Shown here: in pieces, positions 43,213-52,368 of the stretch | Layout: every line of letters starts with the position of its first letter | Position numbering within the stretch: the first letter of the stretch is position 1 | Source of the DNA: Desulfuromonadaceae bacterium | GTDB taxonomy: Bacteria > Desulfobacterota > Desulfuromonadia > Desulfuromonadales > Desulfuromonadaceae | Direction of reading: 5' to 3' | DNA: 54,801 nt | Assembly (NCBI GenBank): GCA_016936455.1 | Contig: JAFGXV010000021.1 | Span: 1 to 54,801, forward strand | Position numbers and translations under genes: made by a program | The notes under the pieces: generated by a model | The model's input: the letters and a program-made list of their open reading frames with translations, nothing else | What the model was told of the DNA's origin: nothing | Databases searched by the model: none

Positions 43213-43459
43213 GGAACAGATTATCACGACTGTCAACCAGGCCCTGGCGGAAGAATTTGAACTGGAGCTGGAGGCCATGCAGCCCGCGGCTTCGATCTAC
43301 GCGGACCTGGGACTGGACAGTCTGGATACGGTGGACATGGTTATCGTGCTGGAGGCCGCTTTCAAGTTCAAAATTCGGGATGAAGAAGCCATCAAGAAAA
43401 TTCGCACCCTGCAGGACATTTACGATTTCGTGCAGCGCAAGATGGCCGAGCTGTCTTAA
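43205..43459 (+). CDS. Acyl carrier protein of APE-like cluster
   Basis: An 84-residue ACP. The phosphopantetheine serine is in DLGLDSLDTVDM, and the helix pattern and acidic nature are typical. It carries the growing chain. It is the only ACP in the window; aryl-polyene clusters commonly have two, so a second could lie beyond the edge. The 4'-phosphopantetheinyl transferase is not here. Confidence 0.95.
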   Translation: MTEEQIITTVNQALAEEFELELEAMQPAASIYADLGLDSLDTVDMVIVLEAAFKFKIRDEEAIKKIRTLQDIYDFVQRKMAELS

Positions 43460-43482
43460 CGGCAATAGGGGACGGTTAGCTG

Positions 43483-44283
43483 GTGCTGAACACGCTACGC
43501 AAAGAAAAACTTCAGATTGTGGGCACAACCCTGTGGATCTATGGCCTGTTGGTACTGTGGAGCTTCGCCGGCGTAATGATATCGCCGCTGCTTATTCTGC
43601 TGCTGATGAAATCCCGCGCCTGGTCCCTGGAGCGCGTGGTGCGGCATCTGATCTGGGTCTATGGCCGCGGCTGGCTGCTGCTGATTCAACCCTGGGTGCG
43701 TTTTGAGCGCTGTGGTCTGTCGGGGGAGGAGATCCCCCGGCCCTGTGTTTACGTAATCAACCATCTGTCGTTTTTCGATACCTATTTCATGGCGGCATTG
43801 CCGGACAGTGATGTGGCTTTTGCCGTGCGTTCCTGGCCGTTTCGCATGTTCTGGTATCGGCTGTTTATGCGCGGGGCGGGGTATCTTGAAGTGGAGAACC
43901 AGTCCTGGGCGGAAACCATCAAGCAGGGTTGCGCTGTGTTACGGCAGGGCGGCTGTGTCCTTTTTTTTCCGGAAGGCCATCGCAGTCGTAATGGCGAACT
44001 GCAACGATTTTATTCCGGTGCCTTTCAGTTGGCCATCGCGGCACGGGTCCCTGTGGTGCCGCTGTGTATCACCGGTACCGACCGGCTGTTGCCGCCGGGG
44101 CGGCATTATCTGAAGCCGGCCCGGGTGCGGCTGCGCGTTCTGCCAGCGATCAGCAGCGAGCCTTTCCAGCAAGAGGGCGGTGCCCGCCTGTTGCGCATAA
44201 GCGTCAAGGGGCAGATGGCCGAGGCTTTGCGTGAAATGAAGGGTGACGGCGCTGAACAGAAACAGGACTCGCTTTCACCATGA
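43483..44283 (+). CDS. Lysophospholipid-type acyltransferase (PlsC-like)
   Basis: A 266-residue membrane acyltransferase. The N-terminus has a membrane segment (about 15-45). The NHLSFFD (HX4D), FPEGHRSRNGEL and VPVVPL blocks are the PlsC motifs. In aryl-polyene clusters such an enzyme is thought to attach the polyene acyl chain to a glycerol- or lipid-type acceptor. The acceptor is inferred. It starts with GTG at 43483 and overlaps the ligase start by 4 bases. Confidence 0.9.
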   Translation: MLNTLRKEKLQIVGTTLWIYGLLVLWSFAGVMISPLLILLLMKSRAWSLERVVRHLIWVYGRGWLLLIQPWVRFERCGLSGEEIPRPCVYVINHLSFFDTYFMAALPDSDVAFAVRSWPFRMFWYRLFMRGAGYLEVENQSWAETIKQGCAVLRQGGCVLFFPEGHRSRNGELQRFYSGAFQLAIAARVPVVPLCITGTDRLLPPGRHYLKPARVRLRVLPAISSEPFQQEGGARLLRISVKGQMAEALREMKGDGAEQKQDSLSP

Positions 44284-45599
44284 TGAATGGATTGCAGTCG
44301 CTGACCGAGTTGGCCTTTGCTCCGATCGAAGAGATTGTCCGTCAGCAGGAGATGTTGCTGCGCCAGCAGGTTGCCTATGTAGCAAACGCTTCGCCTTGGT
44401 ACCGTGAGCAGTTTCGGCAGCTGACCCTTGATCCGAACCGGATCCGTACCCTTGACGATCTGCTTCAGCTGCCATGCACCCGCAAACAGGATATCGAAGG
44501 CCGCGAGCAGGACTTTGTCTGTCAGCCTGACAGCGGCCTAGTTGATGTATGCCTCACTTCAGGGACGACCAGTGAACCGGTGCCGTTTTTCCAGAGCGAG
44601 CTGGATCTGCAGCGTTTGGCCCTCAATGAAGAATTGACTTTCCGTGCTGCCGGGATCTGCCAGCAGGACCGGGTGGTGATCGCCGCAGCCATTGATCGCT
44701 GCTTTATGGCCGGTCTGGCCTACTTCCTCGGTCTGCGCCGTATCGGCGCCACGGCGATTCGTGGCGGTTCCAGCTCCGTGGCCGTGGTGGCCCAGCTGAT
44801 CCGGCGCTTCCGGCCGACGGCCATTGTCGGGGTGCCGACCCTGATGCTGGCCTTGGCGCGACGGCTGGAAGAAGAGGGGATTGATCCGCGGCGTTGTGGA
44901 GTGAAAAAACTGATCTGCATCGGCGAGCCGGTGCGTCAGGCGTCGCTGGAGCTGTCGATTTTGGGCGTCCGTCTGCAGGACAGCTGGCAGGCTCAGGTGT
45001 TCGGCACCTATGCCAGCACCGAGATGGCTACGACCTTTGGCGACTGTCTGCACCAGTGCGGCGGTCATCTGCACCCACAGCTGATCCATATCGAGCTGCT
45101 CGACGACGAGGAGAGACCCGTGGCCGATGGCACGCCGGGTGAAGTGGTGGCCACGCCGCTGCAAGTGACGGGCATGCCGCTGCTGCGTTTCAAAACCGGG
45201 GATATCGCCACCCTCCATCGCCAGCCCTGTGCTTGTGGTCGCAACAGCTGGCGTCTGGGACCGATTCTCGGGCGAAAGGACCACCGCCTCAAGGTGCGCG
45301 GTACCACCCTGTTCCCGTCGATGATCTTTTCCGCCCTGCAGGAGCTGGAAGAGGTGGTTGCCAGTTACGTGGAAGTTTATGACGACTACGCCCTGTGTGA
45401 CCGTATCCGGGTGGTCGTCGCCTGCCGGGGTGAGCAGCCTGTCGCCTGCACCATTGCCGATCATCTCTGTGCCCGACTGCGCATCACTCCGGAAGTGGTG
45501 ATCCAGGATGTGGCGACGGTACAGAAAACCATGATCCGGGAAGACAAACGCAAGCCGGTCCAGCTGTTTGACTACCGCGAGCGCAGCCGGTTGGCCTGA
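44280..45599 (+). CDS. PaaK-like acyl/aryl-CoA ligase (AMP-forming) family protein
   Basis: A 439-residue member of the phenylacetate-CoA ligase-type adenylating family. Motifs are LTSGTTSEPVPF (P-loop-like), YASTEMATTFG, RFKTGDIA, and GRKDHRLKVRGTTLFP. A CACG zinc-type pair lies near 318. It would activate the aryl acid made by the ammonia-lyase and pass it to ACP or CoA. The substrate is inferred from the neighbour. It overlaps the acyltransferase stop by 4 bases. Confidence 0.88.
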   Translation: MMNGLQSLTELAFAPIEEIVRQQEMLLRQQVAYVANASPWYREQFRQLTLDPNRIRTLDDLLQLPCTRKQDIEGREQDFVCQPDSGLVDVCLTSGTTSEPVPFFQSELDLQRLALNEELTFRAAGICQQDRVVIAAAIDRCFMAGLAYFLGLRRIGATAIRGGSSSVAVVAQLIRRFRPTAIVGVPTLMLALARRLEEEGIDPRRCGVKKLICIGEPVRQASLELSILGVRLQDSWQAQVFGTYASTEMATTFGDCLHQCGGHLHPQLIHIELLDDEERPVADGTPGEVVATPLQVTGMPLLRFKTGDIATLHRQPCACGRNSWRLGPILGRKDHRLKVRGTTLFPSMIFSALQELEEVVASYVEVYDDYALCDRIRVVVACRGEQPVACTIADHLCARLRITPEVVIQDVATVQKTMIREDKRKPVQLFDYRERSRLA

Positions 45600-45640
45600 G
45601 GCCGCGGCACGTCGGTCGATAAAATGCACTGTTGTGATGA

Positions 45641-45656
45641 GGGAGAACGTTCTCCC
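45641..45656. promoter_or_regulatory. 16-bp perfect palindrome upstream of ammonia-lyase gene
   Basis: gggagaacgttctccc is a perfect inverted repeat with no loop, 22 bp before the GTG start. It lies in the only gap of more than 75 bp in the operon after the ketoreductase. It could be an operator or a hairpin that tunes lyase expression. No regulator is identified. Confidence 0.45.
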
Positions 45657-45677
45657 GTGAGGAAAGGATAACCAGGC

Positions 45678-47270
45678 GTGAGTACTGAATCATCTCCCGT
45701 TATTTTGACGGGTAACGATCTGACCATTGATGAAATTATTGCCGTCGGAGTTGGCGACCGCAAGGTGACGCTCGATACTGAGGCCCTGGAGCGTTGCCGC
45801 GCCAGTCGTGAGTTTCTGGAACAGGCCATTGCCGCCCGCCATGTGATCTATGGCGTCAATACCTCCTTCGGCCCCATGTGTAACAAGATTATTGACGACA
45901 ATCAGATCGAGGCTTTACAGGCCAACCTGATCCGCAGCCATGCTGCCGGTCTCGGCGATCCGCTCAAATCCTACATTGCCCGCGCCGTCACCCTGGTACG
46001 TCTCAATACCCTGATCAAGGGCTACAGCGGCGTGCGTCTCGAGCTGTTGGACTTCATGGCCTGGATGATCAATGAGGGCGTCGACCCCTACATTCCTGAA
46101 TGCGGCAGCGTCGGCGCTTCCGGCGACCTGATTCATCTGGCTCATCTCGGTCTGGCCATTATCGGCGAGGGACAGGTGTACTACCGCGACGAGCTGCGGC
46201 CGGCATCCGAGGTCTATGCCGCCTGTGGCCGCGAGCCCATGCGCCTGAGCTACAAGGAGGGCATCGCTCTGATCAATGGTACCGGCGCCATGACCGCGGT
46301 GGCCGCCTTCGCCCTGTTCGGCGCGCGCAAGCTGCTCAACATCAGCTGTGTCACCGCCGCCTTCAGCATCGAACTGTTCGGCGGCATTGACGATGCCTTT
46401 GACGAGGATCTGCACCGGGTCAAGCCGCATCCGGGTCAGATCCGCATTGCCGAAACCATCCGCAATCTCTACCACGGCTCGGGCAACATCACCCAGCGGG
46501 AGAACATGCACAGCCTCATCCGTCAGCAGCAGCGCGAGGGGCTGGTCTATGAAACCAGCATCAATGTGCAGGACGTCTACTCCATGCGCTGCACGCCGCA
46601 GGTGCTGGCCCCCGTGGCCGAGATGATTGAAGCGGCGACGCAGACCGTGGAGCGCGAGGCCAATTCCTCCAACGACAATCCGATTATCATTCCGGACAAG
46701 AAAAAGATCATCCATGGTGGCAACTTTCATGGCCAAAGTATTGGTTTTACAATGGATGCGCTGTGCATCAGTCTGGCCACCCTGTGCAATCTGTCGGAGC
46801 GCCGCACCAACAAGCTGCTCGACAAGAATCTCAATGAAGGGTTGCCCGAGCACCTGATCCCCGGCACGCCGGGGCTGACCATGGGCTTCATGGGCGCCCA
46901 ATATCTGGCCACCTCGACCACGGCGGAGAACCGCCAGCTGGCCAATCCGGTCAGCACCAACAGCATCTCCTGCAACGCCTCCAACCAGGATGTGGTGAGC
47001 ATGGGGACCGTGGCGGCGCGCAAGGCCTTTCGTCAGGTCAGTAACGCCAAGCATATCCTGACGCTGGAGATCCTGGCGGATCTGCAGGCGCTGTCGTTCC
47101 GCAATGCCGGGCGCATGGGTCGGGGCACCTCGCGCATTTATGCCGCGTTGCTGCCGGAGTTTGCTTTGTATGACAACAGTCGGGTGTTTCATGACGATCT
47201 GGTGCGGATGCGCAAACTGCTCTTTTCCAGCCAGCTGTTTGACGATCTGTCCGGTTACTGGCAGGAGTGA
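45678..47270 (+). CDS. Aromatic amino acid (HAL/PAL/TAL-family) ammonia-lyase
   Basis: A 530-residue MIO-dependent lyase. The Ala-Ser-Gly that forms the MIO cofactor is at 147-149 in GSVGASGDL. Tyr-63-type YGVNTSFGP and the ENRQLANPVSTNS and NQDVVSMG blocks are present. It removes ammonia from His, Phe or Tyr; in an aryl-polyene-like pathway it would make cinnamate or coumarate. The substrate loop reads NLIRSHAAGLG: the Ser-His pair is as in histidine lyases, not His-Leu as in Rhodobacter-type TAL, so the substrate is open. Start is GTG at 45678 with GGAAAGG upstream. Confidence 0.92.
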   Translation: MSTESSPVILTGNDLTIDEIIAVGVGDRKVTLDTEALERCRASREFLEQAIAARHVIYGVNTSFGPMCNKIIDDNQIEALQANLIRSHAAGLGDPLKSYIARAVTLVRLNTLIKGYSGVRLELLDFMAWMINEGVDPYIPECGSVGASGDLIHLAHLGLAIIGEGQVYYRDELRPASEVYAACGREPMRLSYKEGIALINGTGAMTAVAAFALFGARKLLNISCVTAAFSIELFGGIDDAFDEDLHRVKPHPGQIRIAETIRNLYHGSGNITQRENMHSLIRQQQREGLVYETSINVQDVYSMRCTPQVLAPVAEMIEAATQTVEREANSSNDNPIIIPDKKKIIHGGNFHGQSIGFTMDALCISLATLCNLSERRTNKLLDKNLNEGLPEHLIPGTPGLTMGFMGAQYLATSTTAENRQLANPVSTNSISCNASNQDVVSMGTVAARKAFRQVSNAKHILTLEILADLQALSFRNAGRMGRGTSRIYAALLPEFALYDNSRVFHDDLVRMRKLLFSSQLFDDLSGYWQE

Positions 47271-47275
47271 CGGCG

Positions 47276-47701
47276 GTGAGCGAACTGCGTCTGCCCATGC
47301 CGGCGATCGAACTGCTGCCGCACCGCCCGCCCATGCTGCTGATCGACGAACTGCTGGAGTGTCAACCGACATCCGGTCGGGTGACGGCCCGCTTTGATGC
47401 GAACAGCCTTTTCGCCGACAGGGGTGGCCAGATCGAGCCGGTGGTGATGGTCGAACTGCTGGCCCAGGCCTGGGCCGCCGTGAAAGGCTGGCAGGACAGG
47501 AGCCAGGGATTACCCGTGCGTCAGGGTTATCTGGTCGGTGGGCGCAGTGTGACGGTTTATCAAGCTCCCCGTATCGGTGAGTCGTTAAGCATCGTGGTTG
47601 AACTGGCAGGTGAAATCGATGGCTTTGCCGTGATCGACGGCCAGATTGTCTGCGGTAAAAATACTCTGGCGGAGGGCAGCCTGAAACTATGGATACCCTG
47701 A
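47276..47701 (+). CDS. Hotdog-fold 3-hydroxyacyl-ACP dehydratase-like protein (APE DH)
   Basis: A 141-residue hotdog protein. LLPHRPPMLLID carries the likely catalytic His, and EPVVMVELLAQAWAA the Glu. Family members dehydrate 3-hydroxyacyl-ACP in aryl-polyene synthesis. The GTG at 47276 is chosen because GGAG lies eight bases upstream; the GTG at 47267 has no room for one. It partners the second DH at 51513. The stop overlaps the next start. Confidence 0.85.
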   Translation: MSELRLPMPAIELLPHRPPMLLIDELLECQPTSGRVTARFDANSLFADRGGQIEPVVMVELLAQAWAAVKGWQDRSQGLPVRQGYLVGGRSVTVYQAPRIGESLSIVVELAGEIDGFAVIDGQIVCGKNTLAEGSLKLWIP

Positions 47702-48351
47702 TGAAACAGCACAAGATGTTTGTTCGGCCACTCCTGTTGCTGTTGACGATGATCCTGTTGCATGCCGGGTTGTGTCAAGCGCAGGCCGCCCCCCTGGAAG
47801 CGGCTCTTGAGCAACGGCTGCAGGCGGCAGCCCACGCGGTCCACAGCCTGCAGAGCCGGTTTGTCCAGTATAAATATCTGAGCATGTTTTCCGAAACCCT
47901 GGTGTCGAAGGGGCGATTTTATTTTCAGCACCCCGATCGTCTGCGCTGGGAGATGACAGAACCCGTGGCCTCCGGTTTTGTGCTCGATGGCCCCAGCGGT
48001 CGGCGCTGGCATGAGCATGTCGTCACCAGTGAGCCGTTTGAACTCGAACAGGACCCGGCCATGCGGATTGTGGCCAATCAGTTGCTGGCCTGGGCACGTT
48101 CCGATCTGAACTGGCTCAAACGCCACTATCTGATCGAGGTGACGCAGAGCCAGCCGGTCTGTTTGCGCCTGACACCACTGGAAGAGGGTGCCGCGCGCTT
48201 TCTCGACCATCTGGAGATCGTTTTTTCCGCTGACGACCGCTATGTGGCGGCGGTCACCCTGTACGAAGGGGATGGCGACCATACGGAAATACGCTTTGAG
48301 GAGACCCGTGTGAATCCCGATCTATCCACGGCGCTGTTTCAGGAGCCATAG
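47701..48351 (+). CDS. LolA-like outer-membrane lipid carrier
   Basis: A 216-residue periplasmic protein with an N-terminal signal peptide (LLLLLTMILLHAGLCQA) and the LolA-like fold (SLQSRFVQYKYLSMF, GRFYFQHPDRLRWEMTEP). In aryl-polyene clusters a LolA-like protein is thought to carry the lipid from the inner to the outer membrane. The start is uncertain (47701 in TGATG coupling, or 47689). Confidence 0.85.
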   Translation: MKQHKMFVRPLLLLLTMILLHAGLCQAQAAPLEAALEQRLQAAAHAVHSLQSRFVQYKYLSMFSETLVSKGRFYFQHPDRLRWEMTEPVASGFVLDGPSGRRWHEHVVTSEPFELEQDPAMRIVANQLLAWARSDLNWLKRHYLIEVTQSQPVCLRLTPLEEGAARFLDHLEIVFSADDRYVAAVTLYEGDGDHTEIRFEETRVNPDLSTALFQEP

Positions 48352-48356
48352 CGGCG

Positions 48357-50801
48357 GTGGCGGTCGTGTCGCATCTTTTCGCCAGCCTCTACGGTCGGCT
48401 GATCCGGCGGCGTTACGCGGTGTGGGGCGGCTATCTGCTGTTCGTGCTGCTCAGCTTGATCGCGGTTCGCGGTGTTCAGCTGCAGGAAAACATTACCTCG
48501 CTGTTGCCCGATGCCTCGGCTGGCCCCGTGCGGCAGGAATACGACTGGCTGCAGCGGGCACCGTTTGCGGCCAAGGTGATGATTGATTTGACGTGGCAGG
48601 ATGGGTCTTCTGCTGTGATAACGCAGCAGGATGGCCTGCTCGATGAGGTCAGTGAGCGCCTGCGTGACGCGTTGCAGCCGTTGTTTCCACAGGTACTGAA
48701 TGGTCCGGCGTTCAATCTCAACGGACAAACCCAGCGCCAGCTCCTTCAGGCGTTGCCGCTGCTGGCGACAGCGGAGGATCTGGCGCGGATCGAGGGGCTG
48801 CTGACGCCGGAAACCGTTCATGCGCGGCTGGTGGCGATTCGCCAGCAGCTGCAGGGACCCGCCGGCTGGTGGAGCAAGGAAGAACTGCGCCGGGATCCGC
48901 TGGGGCTGTGGCAGCTCACGGCGACCCATCTGGCCGAGTTGAATCCGACCCGTGGACAGATCAACCGTCGGCTGCAGTTTGTCAGTCGCGACGGCCAACA
49001 TCGTCTGCTGCTGATCGATTCCGGTGTCGCCGTAGGCGATCTGGATGGCGCGCGGCGCCTGATGGTGACGTTGGATGGCGTGATCCGCGAGCTGGTGCCG
49101 GATGGCCTGAAGGCCACGATCCTGAGCGGGCACTGTTACAGCCTGGCCAACAGCCAGGCGGTTCAGCAGGATGTGCGCCGGGTATTCGGTGTTGCGTCCG
49201 TGCTGATCATGCTCATTTTTGTGTTGATGCTCAGACACTGGCGGGCGCTTTATGTCTTTCTGTTGCCGGCGTCGGTTCTGGGGCTGGCCACGGCCCATGT
49301 AGCGCTGTGGTTTCCGCAGGTGTCGGGCATTACCGTCGGTTTTGGCGCGGTGTTGCTGGGCATTACCGTGGATTACGGTCTGCATGTGTATTTTGCCTTG
49401 CGTGAACAGCGCACGGTCTCCGAGCGGCAACAGAGTCTTGAGCGGCTGGTCACGCCGTTATCCGCCGGCGCCCTGACGACCATGGTCGCCTTCAGCGTGC
49501 TGTTGTGGTCGAGCCTGCCGGGCCAGCGTCAACTGGCCGTGCTGGCCATGACTGCCGTGGTGCTGGCCCTGTTGCTGGCGCTGGTGGTGATGCCACAGCT
49601 GGTCGGTCAGCCCCCCCGGCGCACAGCACAACCGCTTGGCCGCGGCGCTACGTCCAGGCCTTCCCGGCTGCGACTCGGGCTCTGGTGCCTGTTGCTGGGG
49701 GTGTCTGCACTGGGGCTGTATCGCCTGCATTTCGACGGCGAGCTGCGTCATCTCAGTCTGGTTCCCGCGTCCCTGCAGCAAACGGAACAGCAGTTGCGGC
49801 AGACCTGGGGCAGCCTGCGCAGCCAGGGTATGGTGATCGTTCAGGGAAGTGATCAACATACGGCCCTGGAGATCAACGACCAGGTCGCCGGTCTGCTGGT
49901 GCAGCAAGGCGTCAAAGCGACGACTTTGGCCTCCATCTGGCCCGGTGAGACGGAACAGCAGCGGCGTTACGCGTCGTGGCAGGCCTTCTGGCGCCAGCAC
50001 AAGCCGCAGCTGGAGCAACTGCTGCAACAACAGGGTGCGGCACTGGGCTTCAACGCGACGGCCTTTACCCCCTTCTGGCAGTGGCTGGAGCAGCCGGCAC
50101 CCGAATGGAACCGGGCCACGCTGGAGGGATTGGGCTTGCGGCCGCTGCTTAAAGATCTGTGCTGGCAGGAAACTGGCGCTGACGGTGCGACATCAACGGC
50201 GTTGGTGACCCTGGTGGACGAACAGCTGTTGACGTCAACCCTGACGACGGCCCTGACGCAGCTGAATGGTCCGGCGACGGGCACGGTGGCCGTGGTCGCG
50301 CCTACGGTGTTCGGCCGCCAGCTCGGGCAGTTGCTGGCCACGGATTTCCGTCAGTTCATCGTCCGCGCCCTGGTCGCCGTTGGCGTGCTCATTTGTTTGC
50401 TCTATCGCCGGCTGCGTCCGGTGGCGCTGGCGTTGCTGCCCGTGGCCAGCGGATTGCTGTGCATGTTCGGCCTGATGGGCTGGCTGGGCTGGCCGGTGAA
50501 TCTGTTCAATGTCATCGCGTCGGTGTTGGTGGTCGGGCTGGGGGTAGATTACGGGATCTTCATGCTCAGTCGCTGTGACGGCGTCGTGGAAGACGCAACA
50601 GGCCGCGGTATGGAGCGCGCGGTGCTGGTGTCTGCCCTGACCACGGTGGCCGGGTTCGGCTCTCTGGTGCTGGCCCGCCATCCGGCGCTGCACTCCATCG
50701 GGCTGAGCGTGCTGCTGGGCATCGGCATGGCCGGGGGCACCGCCCTGTGGATCCTCCCTTTGCTCGGTCGGAAGGCTCAGTCTGGACGGAGGGACGCCTG
50801 A
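48357..50801 (+). CDS. MMPL-family RND lipid exporter
   Basis: An 814-residue inner-membrane exporter in two homologous halves. Each half has one N-terminal segment, a large periplasmic loop, then about five segments. The charged motifs in the membrane parts are ITVDYGLHVYFAL (about 340) and GVDYGIFMLSR (about 735). It likely flips the finished aryl lipid out of the inner membrane and hands it to the LolA-like protein. It starts with GTG at 48357. Its stop overlaps the DUF3261 lipoprotein start. Confidence 0.9.
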   Translation: MAVVSHLFASLYGRLIRRRYAVWGGYLLFVLLSLIAVRGVQLQENITSLLPDASAGPVRQEYDWLQRAPFAAKVMIDLTWQDGSSAVITQQDGLLDEVSERLRDALQPLFPQVLNGPAFNLNGQTQRQLLQALPLLATAEDLARIEGLLTPETVHARLVAIRQQLQGPAGWWSKEELRRDPLGLWQLTATHLAELNPTRGQINRRLQFVSRDGQHRLLLIDSGVAVGDLDGARRLMVTLDGVIRELVPDGLKATILSGHCYSLANSQAVQQDVRRVFGVASVLIMLIFVLMLRHWRALYVFLLPASVLGLATAHVALWFPQVSGITVGFGAVLLGITVDYGLHVYFALREQRTVSERQQSLERLVTPLSAGALTTMVAFSVLLWSSLPGQRQLAVLAMTAVVLALLLALVVMPQLVGQPPRRTAQPLGRGATSRPSRLRLGLWCLLLGVSALGLYRLHFDGELRHLSLVPASLQQTEQQLRQTWGSLRSQGMVIVQGSDQHTALEINDQVAGLLVQQGVKATTLASIWPGETEQQRRYASWQAFWRQHKPQLEQLLQQQGAALGFNATAFTPFWQWLEQPAPEWNRATLEGLGLRPLLKDLCWQETGADGATSTALVTLVDEQLLTSTLTTALTQLNGPATGTVAVVAPTVFGRQLGQLLATDFRQFIVRALVAVGVLICLLYRRLRPVALALLPVASGLLCMFGLMGWLGWPVNLFNVIASVLVVGLGVDYGIFMLSRCDGVVEDATGRGMERAVLVSALTTVAGFGSLVLARHPALHSIGLSVLLGIGMAGGTALWILPLLGRKAQSGRRDA

Positions 50802-51511
50802 TGCGCGCTGTGGCCCGAGTTTTTTTGCCGGTTGTCCGGCGGATGTGGTTGGCTTGGGGCATCGTGTGCCTGGTGGCCGGGCTGACCGGTTGCATGACGC
50901 CGGTTCCGGTACCGTTTCGCGACCATGATCCGCAAGCGGTTACGGCCTGCGACGCGCAACAGCTGGTCGAGACGTGCTGGCTGTCACCAGGACAACCCTA
51001 TCTGTGCCGCCACAGCGGTCTGCTGCGCGTCATCGGCCGGGAGGTACCACTGAATGGCCTGTTGCGCGTGGAAGCGGATCGCAACAGCGCGCGGCTGGTG
51101 GCGCTGGACGACTTCGGTGTCAAACTGTTCGACTTGTCGGTAACGTCAGCGCAGCATGAGGTCCATTACCTGTTTCCGCCGCTGGAAGCCTATCCGCAGT
51201 TAACCCCGCTGGTGGCCGAAAGCATGCGTCGGATCTTTCTTCATCCGCTGCCGGAGTCGTCCTGTCGGCGGCTTGCTGACGAAAGCGGTTGCGTGCTGGC
51301 TGCGGCGCACGGGGAAACGTGCCGTTTCGTTTTCGGCGGCCAACCGGCGGTCCTGCAGCGCAAATACGGCGCGGATTGGCAGGTGGATTACTATCAGTAC
51401 CAGGGCGAACTCAAGGGAAGCGTACCGTTACGACCCGTACCGCAGGGCATTATCCTGCAGGGGCGGGGCTATGACCTGACACTGTGGCTGCAGGAAGTGA
51501 GGACACTGTGA
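50801..51511 (+). CDS. DUF3261 lipoprotein of APE-like cluster
   Basis: A 236-residue outer-membrane lipoprotein. The signal peptide ends at LTGCM (lipobox, Cys near 34). It belongs to DUF3261, which commonly accompanies the LolA/MMPL pair in aryl-polyene clusters and may be the outer-membrane acceptor. The ATG at 50801 overlaps the MMPL stop (ATGA); the longer frame from 50747 is not needed. Confidence 0.82.
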   Translation: MRAVARVFLPVVRRMWLAWGIVCLVAGLTGCMTPVPVPFRDHDPQAVTACDAQQLVETCWLSPGQPYLCRHSGLLRVIGREVPLNGLLRVEADRNSARLVALDDFGVKLFDLSVTSAQHEVHYLFPPLEAYPQLTPLVAESMRRIFLHPLPESSCRRLADESGCVLAAAHGETCRFVFGGQPAVLQRKYGADWQVDYYQYQGELKGSVPLRPVPQGIILQGRGYDLTLWLQEVRTL

Positions 51512-51512
51512 T

Positions 51513-51902
51513 ATGAACCGATTACGCAGCGCCATTCAAGCGTCCCGCTGTGGCGATCCACGGCAACTCGATGAAACAACCCTGTGCCAGGATTATCTGT
51601 TGGGTGCCGATTTTCCCGCCTTTGCTGGGCATTTCCCCGGCGATCCCATCGTACCGGCGGTGGTGCAGATTCTGATCGCCCAGGTCACCGCCGAAGCGGC
51701 CTGGCCCCAGCATCCGGCCTGGCGTAGCGTGGAACGGGCGCGTTTTCAGAAACAACTGCGGCCCGACCAGCTGCTGACGGTGTGCTGCTGTCGTAAGAAG
51801 GTGCGGGGCCGACTGTTGATTGATGCCCGGCTTGAATGCGAGGGCAAAACGGCGGCCAGTTTCTGGCTGACCCTGGCGGAACCCGAGAACGTCCAGCCAT
51901 GA
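51513..51902 (+). CDS. FabA/FabZ-like hotdog dehydratase of APE-like cluster
   Basis: A 129-residue hotdog protein. The catalytic-type motif is FAGHFPGDPIVPAVVQ, as in FabZ and the aryl-polyene dehydratase partner. It would work with the DH at 47276, perhaps as a heterodimer, as in characterised aryl-polyene systems. It begins 1 bp after the lipoprotein stop and overlaps the thioesterase start by 4 bases. Confidence 0.85.
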   Translation: MNRLRSAIQASRCGDPRQLDETTLCQDYLLGADFPAFAGHFPGDPIVPAVVQILIAQVTAEAAWPQHPAWRSVERARFQKQLRPDQLLTVCCCRKKVRGRLLIDARLECEGKTAASFWLTLAEPENVQP

Positions 51903-52360
51903 GAAAGCCTTATTTCCCCGCTGTTGACGGCACACCGCCGCCGCTGACGTTGCGTGTCGAACGCGAGGTCCGCTTTGAGGAAGTGGATGCCGTGGGCATT
52001 GTCTGGCACGGCCGCTATCCGAGCTATTTCGAGGACGCGCGGGTGGCGCTGGGTTACCGTTTCGGCCTCGGCTACATGGACTTTTACGCGCAGGGGGTGG
52101 TGGCGCCGATCAAGACGCTGCATATCGACCATCTGCGGCCGCTGCGTTTCCGCGAGTCCTTCACCATCGAGGGACTGTGGCACTGGAACGAGGCCGCGCG
52201 GCTCAATTTTGAGTTTATCCTGCGCAACAGCGCGGACGAGATCACCACGCGCGGCTACTCGGTGCAGATGCTGCTGGACCGCAATCATGAGATTCTGGTG
52301 GTGCCGCCGCCGTTTTATCGCGATTTCCTGCAGCGCTGGAAGAATGGGGAACTGGTTTAG
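51899..52360 (+). CDS. 4HBT-type acyl-CoA/ACP thioesterase
   Basis: A 153-residue hotdog thioesterase: VDAVGIVWHGRYPSYFEDAR is the 4HBT motif with the catalytic Asp. It may release acyl chains or edit stalled ones. The ATG at 51899 overlaps the previous stop (ATGA). The longer frame from 51836 would overlap the dehydratase and is not needed. Confidence 0.88.
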   Translation: MRKPYFPAVDGTPPPLTLRVEREVRFEEVDAVGIVWHGRYPSYFEDARVALGYRFGLGYMDFYAQGVVAPIKTLHIDHLRPLRFRESFTIEGLWHWNEAARLNFEFILRNSADEITTRGYSVQMLLDRNHEILVVPPPFYRDFLQRWKNGELV

Positions 52361-52368
52361 AGACAACC

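Noticed and set aside
45915..47714. 599-codon minus-strand frame opposite the ammonia-lyase
   Set aside because: Shadow frame caused by GC-rich codons; the plus-strand gene has the MIO motif and full family length.
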